A stretch of 15,640 nucleotides of DNA. Source: Caldifarciminota bacterium. GTDB taxonomy: Bacteria; Hydrothermota; Tepidihabitantia; SM23-42. The position numbers and the translations under genes were made by a program. A model generated the notes under the pieces. It was not told where the DNA came from. It searched no databases and saw nothing but the letters and a program-made list of their open reading frames with translations. Shown piece after piece: positions 6,302-13,178 of the stretch. Each line of letters starts with the position of its first letter. Position 1 is the stretch's first letter. The stretch is from positions 1 through 15,640 of the forward strand of contig DAOVAN010000021.1 of the NCBI GenBank assembly GCA_030671005.1. Direction: 5' to 3'.

Positions 6302-7785
6302 ACATCAATGCGCGGCAAATCAGACATACCACAACGCCGAGCTTCCTCCGACATGATTTTTGTGAGTTCTCTCTTTATTGTATCTGGAAGCCGTGATGGA
6401 GCGTAATGTTCAATCAATTTCTCGACTTCCTTCTGGGCCCGTTGAAGTAGCGTTGAACTTCCCTCATCCTGCCACCTCGGTCTATTTGCCCGATCTATCA
6501 CCGGTCCTGGAAAGTACAGCTCCTCCTTCAGGTATTTTTGTGTGTGCTCAGAAATAAGCAGGTGTTGTTCTTTGAGAAGCTCCTCGAACCGTGGTAACGC
6601 AGGAAAGTCTTCTTTTGGTTGAATGCCTTTGGTCAAACGCAATGCCATACCGCAGATTTCATTATCGAGCAGGAGCTTCTCGAGACTCTGACAACTCTCG
6701 AAATCGAGCATACCCGGCCCCGATATGTTGTTGATGCCGGCAAGAGCAGCCAGCGTGGCACCCATTGATGATTCGAGCCCGGCTTGCGCGTCCAGCTGTT
6801 TTGCGTCGCTCAGCGATATGTAGGCTTGCGTCGGTATACCCAGGTACTTACCTATTTCATTATAGGCACAATCAATCATCTGCGTACCAATGGCGCCCAT
6901 CGGTGTCGTCTCATAACGCACATCGAATATCGCCGGCGAACCACCGTAGAGAACTGGCGCACCGGGTTTGGTCAGTTGACTGATCACGATTCCGCTCAGG
7001 GTCTCTGCAGTATGCTGCACCAGTGTCCCGACAAGTGTTACCGGAGCCATGAACCCGGATAATGGCATGGATATAAATTCCACCGGGATAGAGAACCGGG
7101 CGCAGTCAACGACATTCTGCGACGTCACCTCGCTCCACTTGAGTGGCGATGTTGGACAACAGGAAAAAACCGCAAGGGGCTTTGCCGCGAGCCCATCTTC
7201 ATCACCGCGCACCGCAACCTGCAGTTCCTTCATTACGGTAAACGCCTCAACCGTAAACGCTCCGGTGACCACTGGCTTCTCGCAATAAAGCAGGCTCAAG
7301 TAGAGCCGGTAGCTGTCGGAAATATGTTCATGCACATCCGCCGGTATGAATGCGGTGGATTGGGATGCAATGTTCTGTAACTGACTGACTAACTTCGCAT
7401 AACGGACATAGTCTTCTGTTGTGGGTCTCCTGATTTCCTGTGTGTTCGAATCCAGGATGTTCAGGGCAGCTGACCCAGGCGTGAAATGCACCTCATACCC
7501 TGAAAAATCATGCGTCTCGTTGCCGAGAACATCATACAGTTTGAAAGAACGGGGTGTTTTCTTCAACGCATCATCTATGACATCATCGGTCAGTAGTACA
7601 TGACCCTTCGTCATGTCAACCTTTGCTCCATGGTCATGAAGCATGGAGAGGATCTCTTTGTTGTGGATTTCTACACCGAGGTTACCGAGTATACTCCGGG
7701 CTTCGGTTATTATTTTCTTTATGATGCTGTCATCTAAGAACTTCAAGACTGGTCTGGGATTGAACATTTCATTGCTGTTCGGCAT
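6298..7785 (-). CDS. Trimethylamine methyltransferase family (MttB superfamily), without pyrrolysine
   Basis: This 495-residue protein is full length for the MttB family and the reading frame has no internal UAG, so it is a non-pyrrolysine member. Family features include LGVEIHN at 36-42, HFTPGSAALNILD at 100-112, KPLAVFSCCPTSPLKW at 202-217, PMGAIGTQMID at 295-305, SDAKQLDAQAG at 326-336 and ISGPGMLDFE at 354-363. Characterised non-pyrrolysine members (for example MtgB) demethylate quaternary amines such as glycine betaine, carnitine or proline betaine and methylate a corrinoid protein. The substrate here is unknown. It heads a four-gene unit with the activation-domain, corrinoid and homocysteine methyltransferase genes, overlapping the next gene by 4 nt. 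No clear ribosome site precedes ATG 7785; Met7 is another possible start. Confidence 0.9.
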   Translation of the reverse strand: MPNSNEMFNPRPVLKFLDDSIIKKIITEARSILGNLGVEIHNKEILSMLHDHGAKVDMTKGHVLLTDDVIDDALKKTPRSFKLYDVLGNETHDFSGYEVHFTPGSAALNILDSNTQEIRRPTTEDYVRYAKLVSQLQNIASQSTAFIPADVHEHISDSYRLYLSLLYCEKPVVTGAFTVEAFTVMKELQVAVRGDEDGLAAKPLAVFSCCPTSPLKWSEVTSQNVVDCARFSIPVEFISMPLSGFMAPVTLVGTLVQHTAETLSGIVISQLTKPGAPVLYGGSPAIFDVRYETTPMGAIGTQMIDCAYNEIGKYLGIPTQAYISLSDAKQLDAQAGLESSMGATLAALAGINNISGPGMLDFESCQSLEKLLLDNEICGMALRLTKGIQPKEDFPALPRFEELLKEQHLLISEHTQKYLKEELYFPGPVIDRANRPRWQDEGSSTLLQRAQKEVEKLIEHYAPSRLPDTIKRELTKIMSEEARRCGMSDLPRIDV

Positions 7786-7790
7786 GGGAA

Positions 7791-7816
7791 ATATTACTCA
7801 GATTATTCTGAATTGC
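7791..7816 (-). promoter_or_regulatory. Possible promoter and small palindrome upstream of the MttB-family gene
   Basis: On the minus strand TTGCAA (7816-7811) and TAATAT (7794-7789) are spaced 16 bp; each matches consensus at four of six positions. The spacer contains TCAGA-TTAT-TCTGA (7798-7811), a 5-bp inverted repeat that could be an operator. The match is weak and the gap to the preceding gene is only 51 nt, so readthrough from upstream is at least as likely. Confidence 0.25.
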
Positions 7817-7836
7817 AAGTATTGATATGGTCTACA

Positions 7837-8529
7837 CTACAACGTGTTGAATACTTTTTTTATGCCTTTCCCGAATTTCACGGCCCCACCCTGAGAGGGA
7901 TGGCGCACATAACTACATAATATGCCCAGATGCTTCATAGAAAATTCAGCCTTTTTGCCTACCGCAACTATCTTCTCAGGCTTGAGCAACGACAATATCT
8001 CCGAGAGAATATCAGCAAAATGCAACACCTCCCTTGTCGCGGGAGTGCGCACTGAAAGAATGTTACCATCTTTGTGAGGATGAAACGGTATGCAATTCCA
8101 TACGAGAAAATTCGGGTGATGCTGTAACATTGTACTCCAGAACAGTCTTGCCGAATTTGAGACATAGGGAGCTGTTTTCTTAAGCTTCATCAGCGACTTG
8201 TCTTTGCTCGACTGCTGACCCGTAAAGGGCAAAGCATTTGCCATCAGCTGCCTTTCTCCAGTGAAAGGAATACCCGAGAAACGACACCCCCAGGGCCCTG
8301 GAGCTTCACCGATGAGTACAACCGATGGCTGCCCTTTGAACGACCCCAGATAATTGAACAGATTATTACGCCTGATCTCTGCCGCATTAAGCAGATCAAC
8401 CTTGGCGTTGCGATCGCGATACTGATTGAATAGACAACCGGACGGAGAAATGTTGAATATTCTGTTCTCGAAGAGACGCCAGAGGCTATGGAGCACCATC
8501 GGGCTCCCCTGGTCTTCTTTTTTGCCCAT
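7837..8529 (-). CDS. Uracil-DNA glycosylase superfamily protein
   Basis: This 230-residue protein has the UDG fold motifs: VVLIGEAPGPWGCRFSGIPF at 70-89 (motif A region), WNCIPFHPHK at 144-153, IVAVGKKA at 187-194, and HPSQGG at 210-215 (the DNA-intercalation loop). The cysteine ligands of the iron-sulfur families 4 and 5 are not evident, so the subfamily is uncertain. It would remove uracil or another damaged base from DNA. The start at ATG 8529 is two bases after the TrmO stop. Met11 (8499) has a better ribosome site, AGGGGAG, and could be the true start. It is placed between RNA-modification and corrinoid genes, with no evident functional link to either. Confidence 0.82.
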   Translation of the reverse strand: MGKKEDQGSPMVLHSLWRLFENRIFNISPSGCLFNQYRDRNAKVDLLNAAEIRRNNLFNYLGSFKGQPSVVLIGEAPGPWGCRFSGIPFTGERQLMANALPFTGQQSSKDKSLMKLKKTAPYVSNSARLFWSTMLQHHPNFLVWNCIPFHPHKDGNILSVRTPATREVLHFADILSEILSLLKPEKIVAVGKKAEFSMKHLGILCSYVRHPSQGGAVKFGKGIKKVFNTL

Positions 8530-8531
8530 CG

Positions 8532-8978
8532 CTATGGAAATTTCTTATCGGACAACCATCCAAATTTAGCATCGGGCTTCCCGTCTCTTCTTGTATAGGG
8601 TTTGATATCGAGCACTGGAGTACCATCGAGCATGTCAATACCACTCACCTTTAATACATTTCCTTTACGTTCTAGCAATTCCACAGTAGTTATAGCGATC
8701 GGATTTGGACGGTCTGGATGTCTGGTGGCAAATATCCCACGCAGCTTCTCGGGATGATACAGCGGCGTTATCTTTAGAGCACGATAAGTTGATTTGTGCA
8801 TCCAGCAAAGTACAACGATATGGGAAAACCCGTCGATGTCGTCAAGACCGTCCTCATACTCAGTGAATATTTCAATCTTCCCAACATTCTCATCCTTGTT
8901 CGAGTTGACTACTTCCTCGCGTGATTTGAAATCCGAATGAATGATGCCAATCGGCCTGACCCTAAAAGTAGTCCTCAT
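8532..8978 (-). CDS. trmO: TrmO/TsaA-like tRNA t6A37 N6-methyltransferase
   Basis: This 148-residue protein is the TrmO (TsaA, UPF0066) beta-barrel domain. The signature DRPNPIAIT is at 89-97, preceded by IFATRHP; FRVRPIGIIHSDF at 5-17 and GIDMLDGTPVLDIKPY at 113-128 are also typical. TrmO uses SAM to methylate threonylcarbamoyladenosine at position 37 of certain tRNAs. I start it at ATG 8978 because AGAGG lies six bases upstream and homologues begin there; an upstream in-frame start at 9014 would add 12 residues without support. E. coli TrmO is longer, with a C-terminal domain missing here; short forms are known. It lies 55 nt after yjbQ and 2 nt before the glycosylase gene. Confidence 0.87.
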   Translation of the reverse strand: MRTTFRVRPIGIIHSDFKSREEVVNSNKDENVGKIEIFTEYEDGLDDIDGFSHIVVLCWMHKSTYRALKITPLYHPEKLRGIFATRHPDRPNPIAITTVELLERKGNVLKVSGIDMLDGTPVLDIKPYTRRDGKPDAKFGWLSDKKFP

Positions 8979-9033
8979 AAACGCCTCTCTTTGACATAAC
9001 GCTACACAGTGCAAAAGACCAAGCCCAAGAAAG

Positions 9034-9450
9034 CTAATCTCCGATTATCTTTATCAACACTCTCTTTTTTCTTTTGCCGTCGAACTCGCCATAGAAGATC
9101 TGCTCCCACGGGCCAAAATCCAATTTGCCATTAGTAACCGCGACGACGACTTCTCGACCCATGAATTGCCTCTTTAGATGCGCATCAGCATTCGTCTCTC
9201 CGGTGAGATTGTGCTTGTACGATTTAGGATCATGCGGTATGTTATCTTCCAACCATTTCACAAAATCCTCGTGCAAACCATGTTCGTCGTCATTAATGAA
9301 GATGCTTGCCGTGATATGCATCGCATTCACAAGACATAAACCTTCTGTTATTCCGCTTTCCCTCAATGTTTTCTCAACCTGAGGCGTGATGTTGATAAGG
9401 TCCACTCGATTCCTTGTATTGAACCAGAGTTCCTTTTTATAGCTCTTCAT
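9034..9450 (-). CDS. yjbQ: YjbQ (UPF0047) family protein
   Basis: This 138-residue protein matches the YjbQ/UPF0047 family over its full length. Conserved pieces are VNAMHITASIFIND (41-54), DEHGLHEDF (55-63), HNLTGETNADAHLKRQ (80-95) and the end LDFGPWEQIFYGEFDGKRKKRVLIKIIG. His45 and the NADAHLK histidine are likely active-site residues. Members have a weak thiamine-phosphate synthase activity in E. coli, but the physiological role is unsettled. It starts two bases after the methyltransferase stop, so they are cotranscribed. Confidence 0.88.
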   Translation of the reverse strand: MKSYKKELWFNTRNRVDLINITPQVEKTLRESGITEGLCLVNAMHITASIFINDDEHGLHEDFVKWLEDNIPHDPKSYKHNLTGETNADAHLKRQFMGREVVVAVTNGKLDFGPWEQIFYGEFDGKRKKRVLIKIIGD

Positions 9451-9452
9451 GA

Positions 9453-10133
9453 TTATCCGCCGCTGGTCCTCCGCATGACGTAGAACACGGAACCGTGGAA
9501 TTCAGGTTTACTCTTGAATTCGTCCACCTCGGTTTGTGCTTTATCCAAAATAACTTGAGCCTTCGGGTCATTACGGTATTTGTGACGCAGACCTTCAATG
9601 AGCCTCTCCAAGGGACCGTAGTAATCATCCCACCACGCATCTTTCGGGACAACGAATTTGTCAATGAACCTATACTCCAAAGTCGGAATCATTGCCACTC
9701 TCTGCTCAATACTCCCCAATCGAGCATGCAACACCAGATACCCCTCGGGTCGTATGAAACGGCGCCATTCATTCAAGGCTTCTTCAAATCCGATCACGAA
9801 TATCGCGCCTTCACTCCATATTATGTCGAAGCTACCGTCGGGAAATCGCATATCTCTCATCGAACAGTTCAGAGTCTTTATACGATTAAGAAGTCCGGCC
9901 TGTTCGATCTTAACGTTTAGTTTATCAAGAGCAGCCTGATCCGTGTCGATGCCGACTACGCGTCCGTTACTCAATCTCGCCAGCTCCAGGGTAACTACAC
10001 CCGTACCGCAACCGATATCCAGGATCCTTGGTTTCTGCAACTCGGGAAGCATCTTGAATGCTTTCCTGGTGTATTGCAGCAATTTTGACCGAAAATAGTC
10101 GCGATTTATGTCTGATGTCACGTCGTATTTCAT
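9453..10133 (-). CDS. Class I SAM-dependent methyltransferase
   Basis: This 226-residue protein has a Rossmann methyltransferase core. Motif I is ILDIGCGTG at 37-45 and the acidic residue that binds the SAM ribose is Asp63 (GIDTD). LNCSMRDMRFPDGSFDIIWSEGA spans motifs II-III, and FIRPEGYLVLHA is the motif after beta-5. The substrate is unknown; the C-terminal part (about 145-226), rich in aromatic and charged residues, may determine it. It starts 4 nt after the cyclophilin gene, with GGAGTGAAAAG upstream, and ends 2 nt before yjbQ. It is annotated only by superfamily. Confidence 0.85.
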   Translation of the reverse strand: MKYDVTSDINRDYFRSKLLQYTRKAFKMLPELQKPRILDIGCGTGVVTLELARLSNGRVVGIDTDQAALDKLNVKIEQAGLLNRIKTLNCSMRDMRFPDGSFDIIWSEGAIFVIGFEEALNEWRRFIRPEGYLVLHARLGSIEQRVAMIPTLEYRFIDKFVVPKDAWWDDYYGPLERLIEGLRHKYRNDPKAQVILDKAQTEVDEFKSKPEFHGSVFYVMRRTSGG

Positions 10134-10137
10134 CTTT

Positions 10138-10755
10138 TCACTCCGTTACCGGGCCATGCTCCTTCACCCGTTTGAAACCGATTATCCTAACCGGTGAGAT
10201 TAACGTTTGCCCATCAGCTGATTGCCCATGTATTGTCCGCACCACATCCATACCTTGTATCACCCGACCAAAAGCGGCAAAACCCTGATCATCAGGATTC
10301 CGTTTGCCCCCGAAATCTAGCTCAGGCTGATCGCCCACACAGATGAATAATTCCGAACTGGCAGTCCCTGGTTCACGCCGCGCCATAGATATCACACCAT
10401 CTTTGTGCAGCAAGCCCGTCTTCTCAGTATTTTCATGTACAATCGGTGGTAACCGCAAATCGCTTTCCACAAACCCGATGCCGCCCTGGATAACTTCAAT
10501 CTTCACATCATTGTGGGGTTGATTATCCAATCTCACCACACGGTAGAAGAACGCCTCTTTGAAACGATCCTCATCGACATACCGCAAGAAATTTCTTGCC
10601 GTTATCGGTGCGCTAACAACATCAATCACAACAACGATATCACCCAGTTCCGTCTGCAGTAAAACTACAGGAGCGGTATCGTGTCGATTCCCACACCCCG
10701 AAATGATCAAACTGACAAAGAAAACAAATAGCAAATATCTGTTGGGATTCATCAT
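10138..10755 (-). CDS. Cyclophilin-type peptidyl-prolyl cis-trans isomerase, lipoprotein
   Basis: This 205-residue protein begins with a lipoprotein signal peptide; the lipobox is IISGC with Cys21 as the acylated residue. The cyclophilin domain runs from about 31 to 196: TELGDIVVVI, FFYRVVR (Arg72 at the usual catalytic Arg position), VIQGG (88-92), DGVISMAR (119-126), ASSELFICVGDQPELDF (132-148) and GFAAFGRVIQGMDVV (158-172). It would isomerise prolyl bonds in exported proteins at the envelope. Two adjacent ATGs are possible; the second (10752) has the better spacing to GAGGAT. It is first in the close-packed run that goes down to 3987 and has a possible promoter at 10768-10795. Confidence 0.88.
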   Translation of the reverse strand: MMNPNRYLLFVFFVSLIISGCGNRHDTAPVVLLQTELGDIVVVIDVVSAPITARNFLRYVDEDRFKEAFFYRVVRLDNQPHNDVKIEVIQGGIGFVESDLRLPPIVHENTEKTGLLHKDGVISMARREPGTASSELFICVGDQPELDFGGKRNPDDQGFAAFGRVIQGMDVVRTIHGQSADGQTLISPVRIIGFKRVKEHGPVTE

Positions 10756-10767
10756 ATCCTCTTAGTA

Positions 10768-10795
10768 AGGCTACATGCGAATTGCAGTATGTCAA
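10768..10795 (-). promoter_or_regulatory. Possible sigma-70 promoter of the cyclophilin gene
   Basis: On the minus strand a perfect TTGACA (10795-10790) is followed after 16 bp by TAGCCT (10773-10768), a poor -10. The position, just before the cyclophilin gene in a 75-nt gap, is right for a promoter. Confidence 0.35.
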
Positions 10796-10830
10796 GCGGT
10801 TTATATTATTGAAAGCCCGCATGATGTGGA

Positions 10831-11301
10831 TCACGCAATCTTTATCACGATCAATCCAAGCACGACCAAAATAATGCCCGTCAATTTTCTCATCGATAAG
10901 GGTTCTCCCAGGAACCTTATCCCCAGTAAAGCACCAACTGCCACGGACAGCTCTCGCACCGCGACCACGTAACTCACTGGTGCAATACGGAACACAAAAA
11001 GGATTATCAAATACGCACCTGCCGCTCCAGCGCCTATGATGAGACTATATTTCTTGAAGTGCCTCCAGGCATTACATAGCTCACTTTTTCTACTGATGAC
11101 CATATAGGGCGTCAGAAAGGCCATGCTGAAAAAGAATAGTCCAAATATATAAACGACAGGATGTATCAATCGGACGGCCATCTTATCAACAATAGAATAA
11201 CACACAATCGTTGCCCCAACCAGCAAGGCAAAAATCACCCCTGTGGTGATCTGTGTGTTCATCTCTTCTGAGCCCAATAAGGAGTATGCCGATGCTCGCA
11301 C
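10831..11301 (-). CDS. EamA/DMT transporter, C-terminal half (frameshifted from the upstream half)
   Basis: This frame encodes the second five-helix EamA repeat of a drug/metabolite transporter. It starts at GTG 11301 or, more plausibly, ATG 11262, giving MNTQITTGVIFALLVGA. Helices cover TTGVIFALLVGATIVCYSIVD, the YIFGLFFFSMAFLTPYMV segment, and the C-terminal LTGIILVVLGLIVIKIA. APVSYVVAVRELSVAVGALLGIRFLGEP is the typical end of the repeat. It overlaps the N-terminal half by 116 nt in a frame shifted by one base. Homologous transporters are one chain of about 280-290 residues. It may be part of a pseudogene, an assembly or sequencing error, or an independently translated half. Confidence 0.72.
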   Translation of the reverse strand: MRASAYSLLGSEEMNTQITTGVIFALLVGATIVCYSIVDKMAVRLIHPVVYIFGLFFFSMAFLTPYMVISRKSELCNAWRHFKKYSLIIGAGAAGAYLIILFVFRIAPVSYVVAVRELSVAVGALLGIRFLGEPLSMRKLTGIILVVLGLIVIKIA

Positions 11302-11674
11302 ACAACACCCCTGTTACCCCGAAGAGAGAAATTGCCTCCTTCAACAAAAGAAAGGCCACAACTGCCGTACTGATAACACCGCTACCCCTTGCTATGGGAT
11401 AGACTGTCGATATATTCCCGTAATTGTAGGCTTTGGACAACAGGAAAAAATAAAAGGCGTGTATGACTCCGGTGGCAAGAACATAAGGGTACGCAGACGG
11501 CACAAAAACTGAGGGCGGTGAAAAGAGAAACAAAAGCGGCAAGAGAATGATACACCCGAATAATAACCCAAAATACAATACACTAAGGTTGCCAGATACC
11601 TTTTTTGCTGTGAAATTCCAAAGCGCATGCAAAATAGCTGCAAGGATAACCAGTAAGAAGGATGATAAAAGCAT
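11186..11674 (-). CDS. EamA/DMT transporter, N-terminal half (frame lost near 11265)
   Basis: The first about 137 residues are the first EamA repeat, with five hydrophobic helices starting at ILHALWNFTAKK and including YPYVLATGVIHAFYFFLLSKAYNYG and VYPIARGSGV. The remaining 25 residues (from about DEHTDHH to the stop) do not look like transporter sequence. They arise because the frame is lost in the hydrophilic linker between repeats. The second repeat continues in the frame one base further on (10831-11301). Removing one base near 11265-11280 would restore one chain of about 280 residues, the usual DMT length. The substrate is unknown. It follows the 12419 methyltransferase by 31 nt, with no obvious ribosome site. 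Confidence 0.7.
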   Translation of the reverse strand: MLLSSFLLVILAAILHALWNFTAKKVSGNLSVLYFGLLFGCIILLPLLFLFSPPSVFVPSAYPYVLATGVIHAFYFFLLSKAYNYGNISTVYPIARGSGVISTAVVAFLLLKEAISLFGVTGVLCASIGILLIGLRRDEHTDHHRGDFCLAGWGNDCVLFYC

Positions 11675-11705
11675 TCTGTACTACACGGTTAGGCAGTGAC
11701 GAGTA

Positions 11706-12419
11706 TCAACCGACATCTTCTCTATCACTTTTGGCACGGACAAAGTATTTGATCATCACCCGGGAATCATCAACACGGTCTATTGTAAACCGGTGTTTGA
11801 GAAAATTCTCAATACTTTTTTTCTCTTTGGGTATGTTCGGACGACCAAGAAATTCCTCCAATCGTAACATGGTGTTCACGTATGGATGTTCAAGATTGGG
11901 AACATCCAACACCATCTTCGCATCTGGCTTCAAAACACGCCACAGCTCATGCAGGATATGCTCGGTATGCTGGAGGGTGCAGTATTCCAGGACACCGATG
12001 AGTGTTACAATGTCAAATAATTTGTTGTCGAAAGGTAAACTGGCGACATCGGCGACATGCAGGCCTCCGATTGGAATGCTGTTTTTCTCTGCAAAACTCT
12101 TCATAGCGTCAACTAATGCCGGACTTATATCCACGCCATAATAAACACTAAGCCATTTATCGAGCCGGTAGTTGGCAAGATTCGCACAGCAGCCCCCGTC
12201 CAGATAACGCATCCCCTGCTTGGGGGCCAGGTATTCTCTGATGTCAGAGGCGTCACTATCAGTATTTTGATTCTTAGTTATTTCTGTGTAGCCCGGCAAA
12301 TTCCTTATTTCTTCGGGAACTGCAGCATAAACATCAACGCCTTCTTGGAATTGCCCGACCGTCAAATCATATGCCTTGCGGATTTTATCCAATTGTTCCT
12401 TCATGTCCCCTAACTCCAT
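11706..12419 (-). CDS. Class I SAM-dependent methyltransferase with unusual motif I
   Basis: This 237-residue protein has the methyltransferase order of motifs. Motif I reads YLDGGCCAN (72-80) in place of the common hDhGCGxG. GVDISPALVDAM (95-106) supplies the ribose-binding Asp97. ADVASLPFDNKLFDIVTLIGVLEYC (123-147) covers motifs II-III, and ELWRVLKPDAKMVLDVPN (158-175) follows. This is the Methyltransf_11/25 pattern. The substrate is not evident; the N-terminal 65 residues and the C-terminal helix-rich tail may bind it. The start at 12419 has AGGA seven bases upstream; Met6 is possible. Its leader contains the 16-bp palindrome at 12465-12480. It lies between the ICMT-like gene and the split transporter. 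Confidence 0.82.
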   Translation of the reverse strand: MELGDMKEQLDKIRKAYDLTVGQFQEGVDVYAAVPEEIRNLPGYTEITKNQNTDSDASDIREYLAPKQGMRYLDGGCCANLANYRLDKWLSVYYGVDISPALVDAMKSFAEKNSIPIGGLHVADVASLPFDNKLFDIVTLIGVLEYCTLQHTEHILHELWRVLKPDAKMVLDVPNLEHPYVNTMLRLEEFLGRPNIPKEKKSIENFLKHRFTIDRVDDSRVMIKYFVRAKSDREDVG

Positions 12420-12464
12420 GACACGTCCTATTAGAGGTTAGACTGACCTGCGTTCGACAGTTTT

Positions 12465-12480
12465 ACAATTGTACAATTGT
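12465..12480. promoter_or_regulatory. Perfect 16-bp palindrome, possible MarR/OhrR-type operator
   Basis: ACAATTGTACAATTGT is both a perfect palindrome and a tandem duplication of the palindromic octamer ACAATTGT. It lies 45 nt upstream of the methyltransferase start at 12419, within the 105-nt gap after the ICMT-like gene. TACAATT...AATTGTA sites are typical of MarR/OhrR-type repressors, which is the basis of the suggestion; no regulator gene is in the window. Flanking CGACA (12455-12459) and TGTCG (12478-12482) could also pair in RNA. Confidence 0.45.
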
Positions 12481-12524
12481 CGGACTAGACACTCAGTTGC
12501 ATTATCGAGGAATCATCACTGTTT

Positions 12525-13040
12525 CTATTTTAGTTTCAGGCGCGGTATCCACATGGGAACGGATTGCGTATATTGTTCATATTCTTTCCCAAACTTTAGA
12601 AGAAGCAACTTTTCTTCGTATTTAGATATGTAGTGATAAAAGACGACAATAGCAATCCATATGAGTGCCGCAACTAATGAGAGTGTGAGGATTAGCAAAC
12701 CCAGGTAAAACAATATGCACCCCAAATATATAGGGTGCCGCACTACGTCGAAGACACCTCCATTGATCACCGCCGGTTCTTGCCGTTCTTTGCCGAAGAC
12801 GACACGCATTCCTTGATTGGCCAAATACCCGGAAATGAAAAGGATGACAGCAGCGAGTGGTATCCTTATATACAATGAAACATACTGCGCAGCAAAAGTT
12901 GAAAATCTGAAGATGAAGGAATCAGCGATCCACACAACCAAGAAAACGATCAACAATATCACCTGGCCTTTATCGCCAAACGGATGTTCACCAGCCAAAT
13001 CCTCCCTGTGACCATGATTATCATGTCTTCCCATAACCAT
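12525..13040 (-). CDS. Isoprenylcysteine carboxyl methyltransferase / PEMT-like membrane methyltransferase
   Basis: This 171-residue integral membrane protein has hydrophobic segments at about 26-45, 57-74, 103-120 and 121-137. The C-terminal part carries the ICMT/PEMT signature. VVRHPIYLG is at 99-107, YEEKLLLLKFGKEYEQY at 141-157 (Glu142 and Glu143 in the cofactor region), and VPMWIPRLK at the end. Bacterial homologues use SAM to methylate small lipids, sulfur compounds or unknown targets. The bacterial substrate is usually undefined, and isoprenylcysteine is not implied. The N-terminus is His-rich (RHDNHGH). The start at 13040 has GAGGAT five bases upstream. It is transcribed divergently from the PNPOx-like gene. 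Confidence 0.82.
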   Translation of the reverse strand: MVMGRHDNHGHREDLAGEHPFGDKGQVILLIVFLVVWIADSFIFRFSTFAAQYVSLYIRIPLAAVILFISGYLANQGMRVVFGKERQEPAVINGGVFDVVRHPIYLGCILFYLGLLILTLSLVAALIWIAIVVFYHYISKYEEKLLLLKFGKEYEQYTQSVPMWIPRLKLK

Positions 13041-13052
13041 TTTATCCTCTAG

Positions 13053-13080
13053 ATTATAACCGAATATCGCTGGATTACAA
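13053..13080 (-). promoter_or_regulatory. Possible promoter of the ICMT-like gene
   Basis: On the minus strand TTGTAA (13080-13075) and a perfect TATAAT (13058-13053) are spaced 16 bp. The -10 ends only 12 nt before the start codon, so the leader would be very short and the ribosome site would sit at the 5' end. This makes the assignment doubtful. Confidence 0.35.
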
Positions 13081-13117
13081 CTGGCTTTATTTTATGAACA
13101 CAACGGACGCCATATGC

Positions 13118-13146
13118 TTGACATTAGCTCACCATGAGACCATACT
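13118..13146 (+). promoter_or_regulatory. Possible promoter of the PNPOx-like gene
   Basis: TTGACA (13118-13123) is followed after 17 bp by CATACT (13141-13146); TACTAT two bases further is an alternative -10. Either places the transcription start some 20-25 nt before the ATG at 13179. Confidence 0.4.
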
Positions 13147-13178
13147 ATGCACAGCAATCAGTATAAAGGGAGGACAAG

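Noticed and set aside
6298..7785. Pyrrolysine-containing MttB
   Set aside because: The reading frame is open for all 495 codons with no in-frame UAG, and the length is normal, so no amber readthrough is needed.
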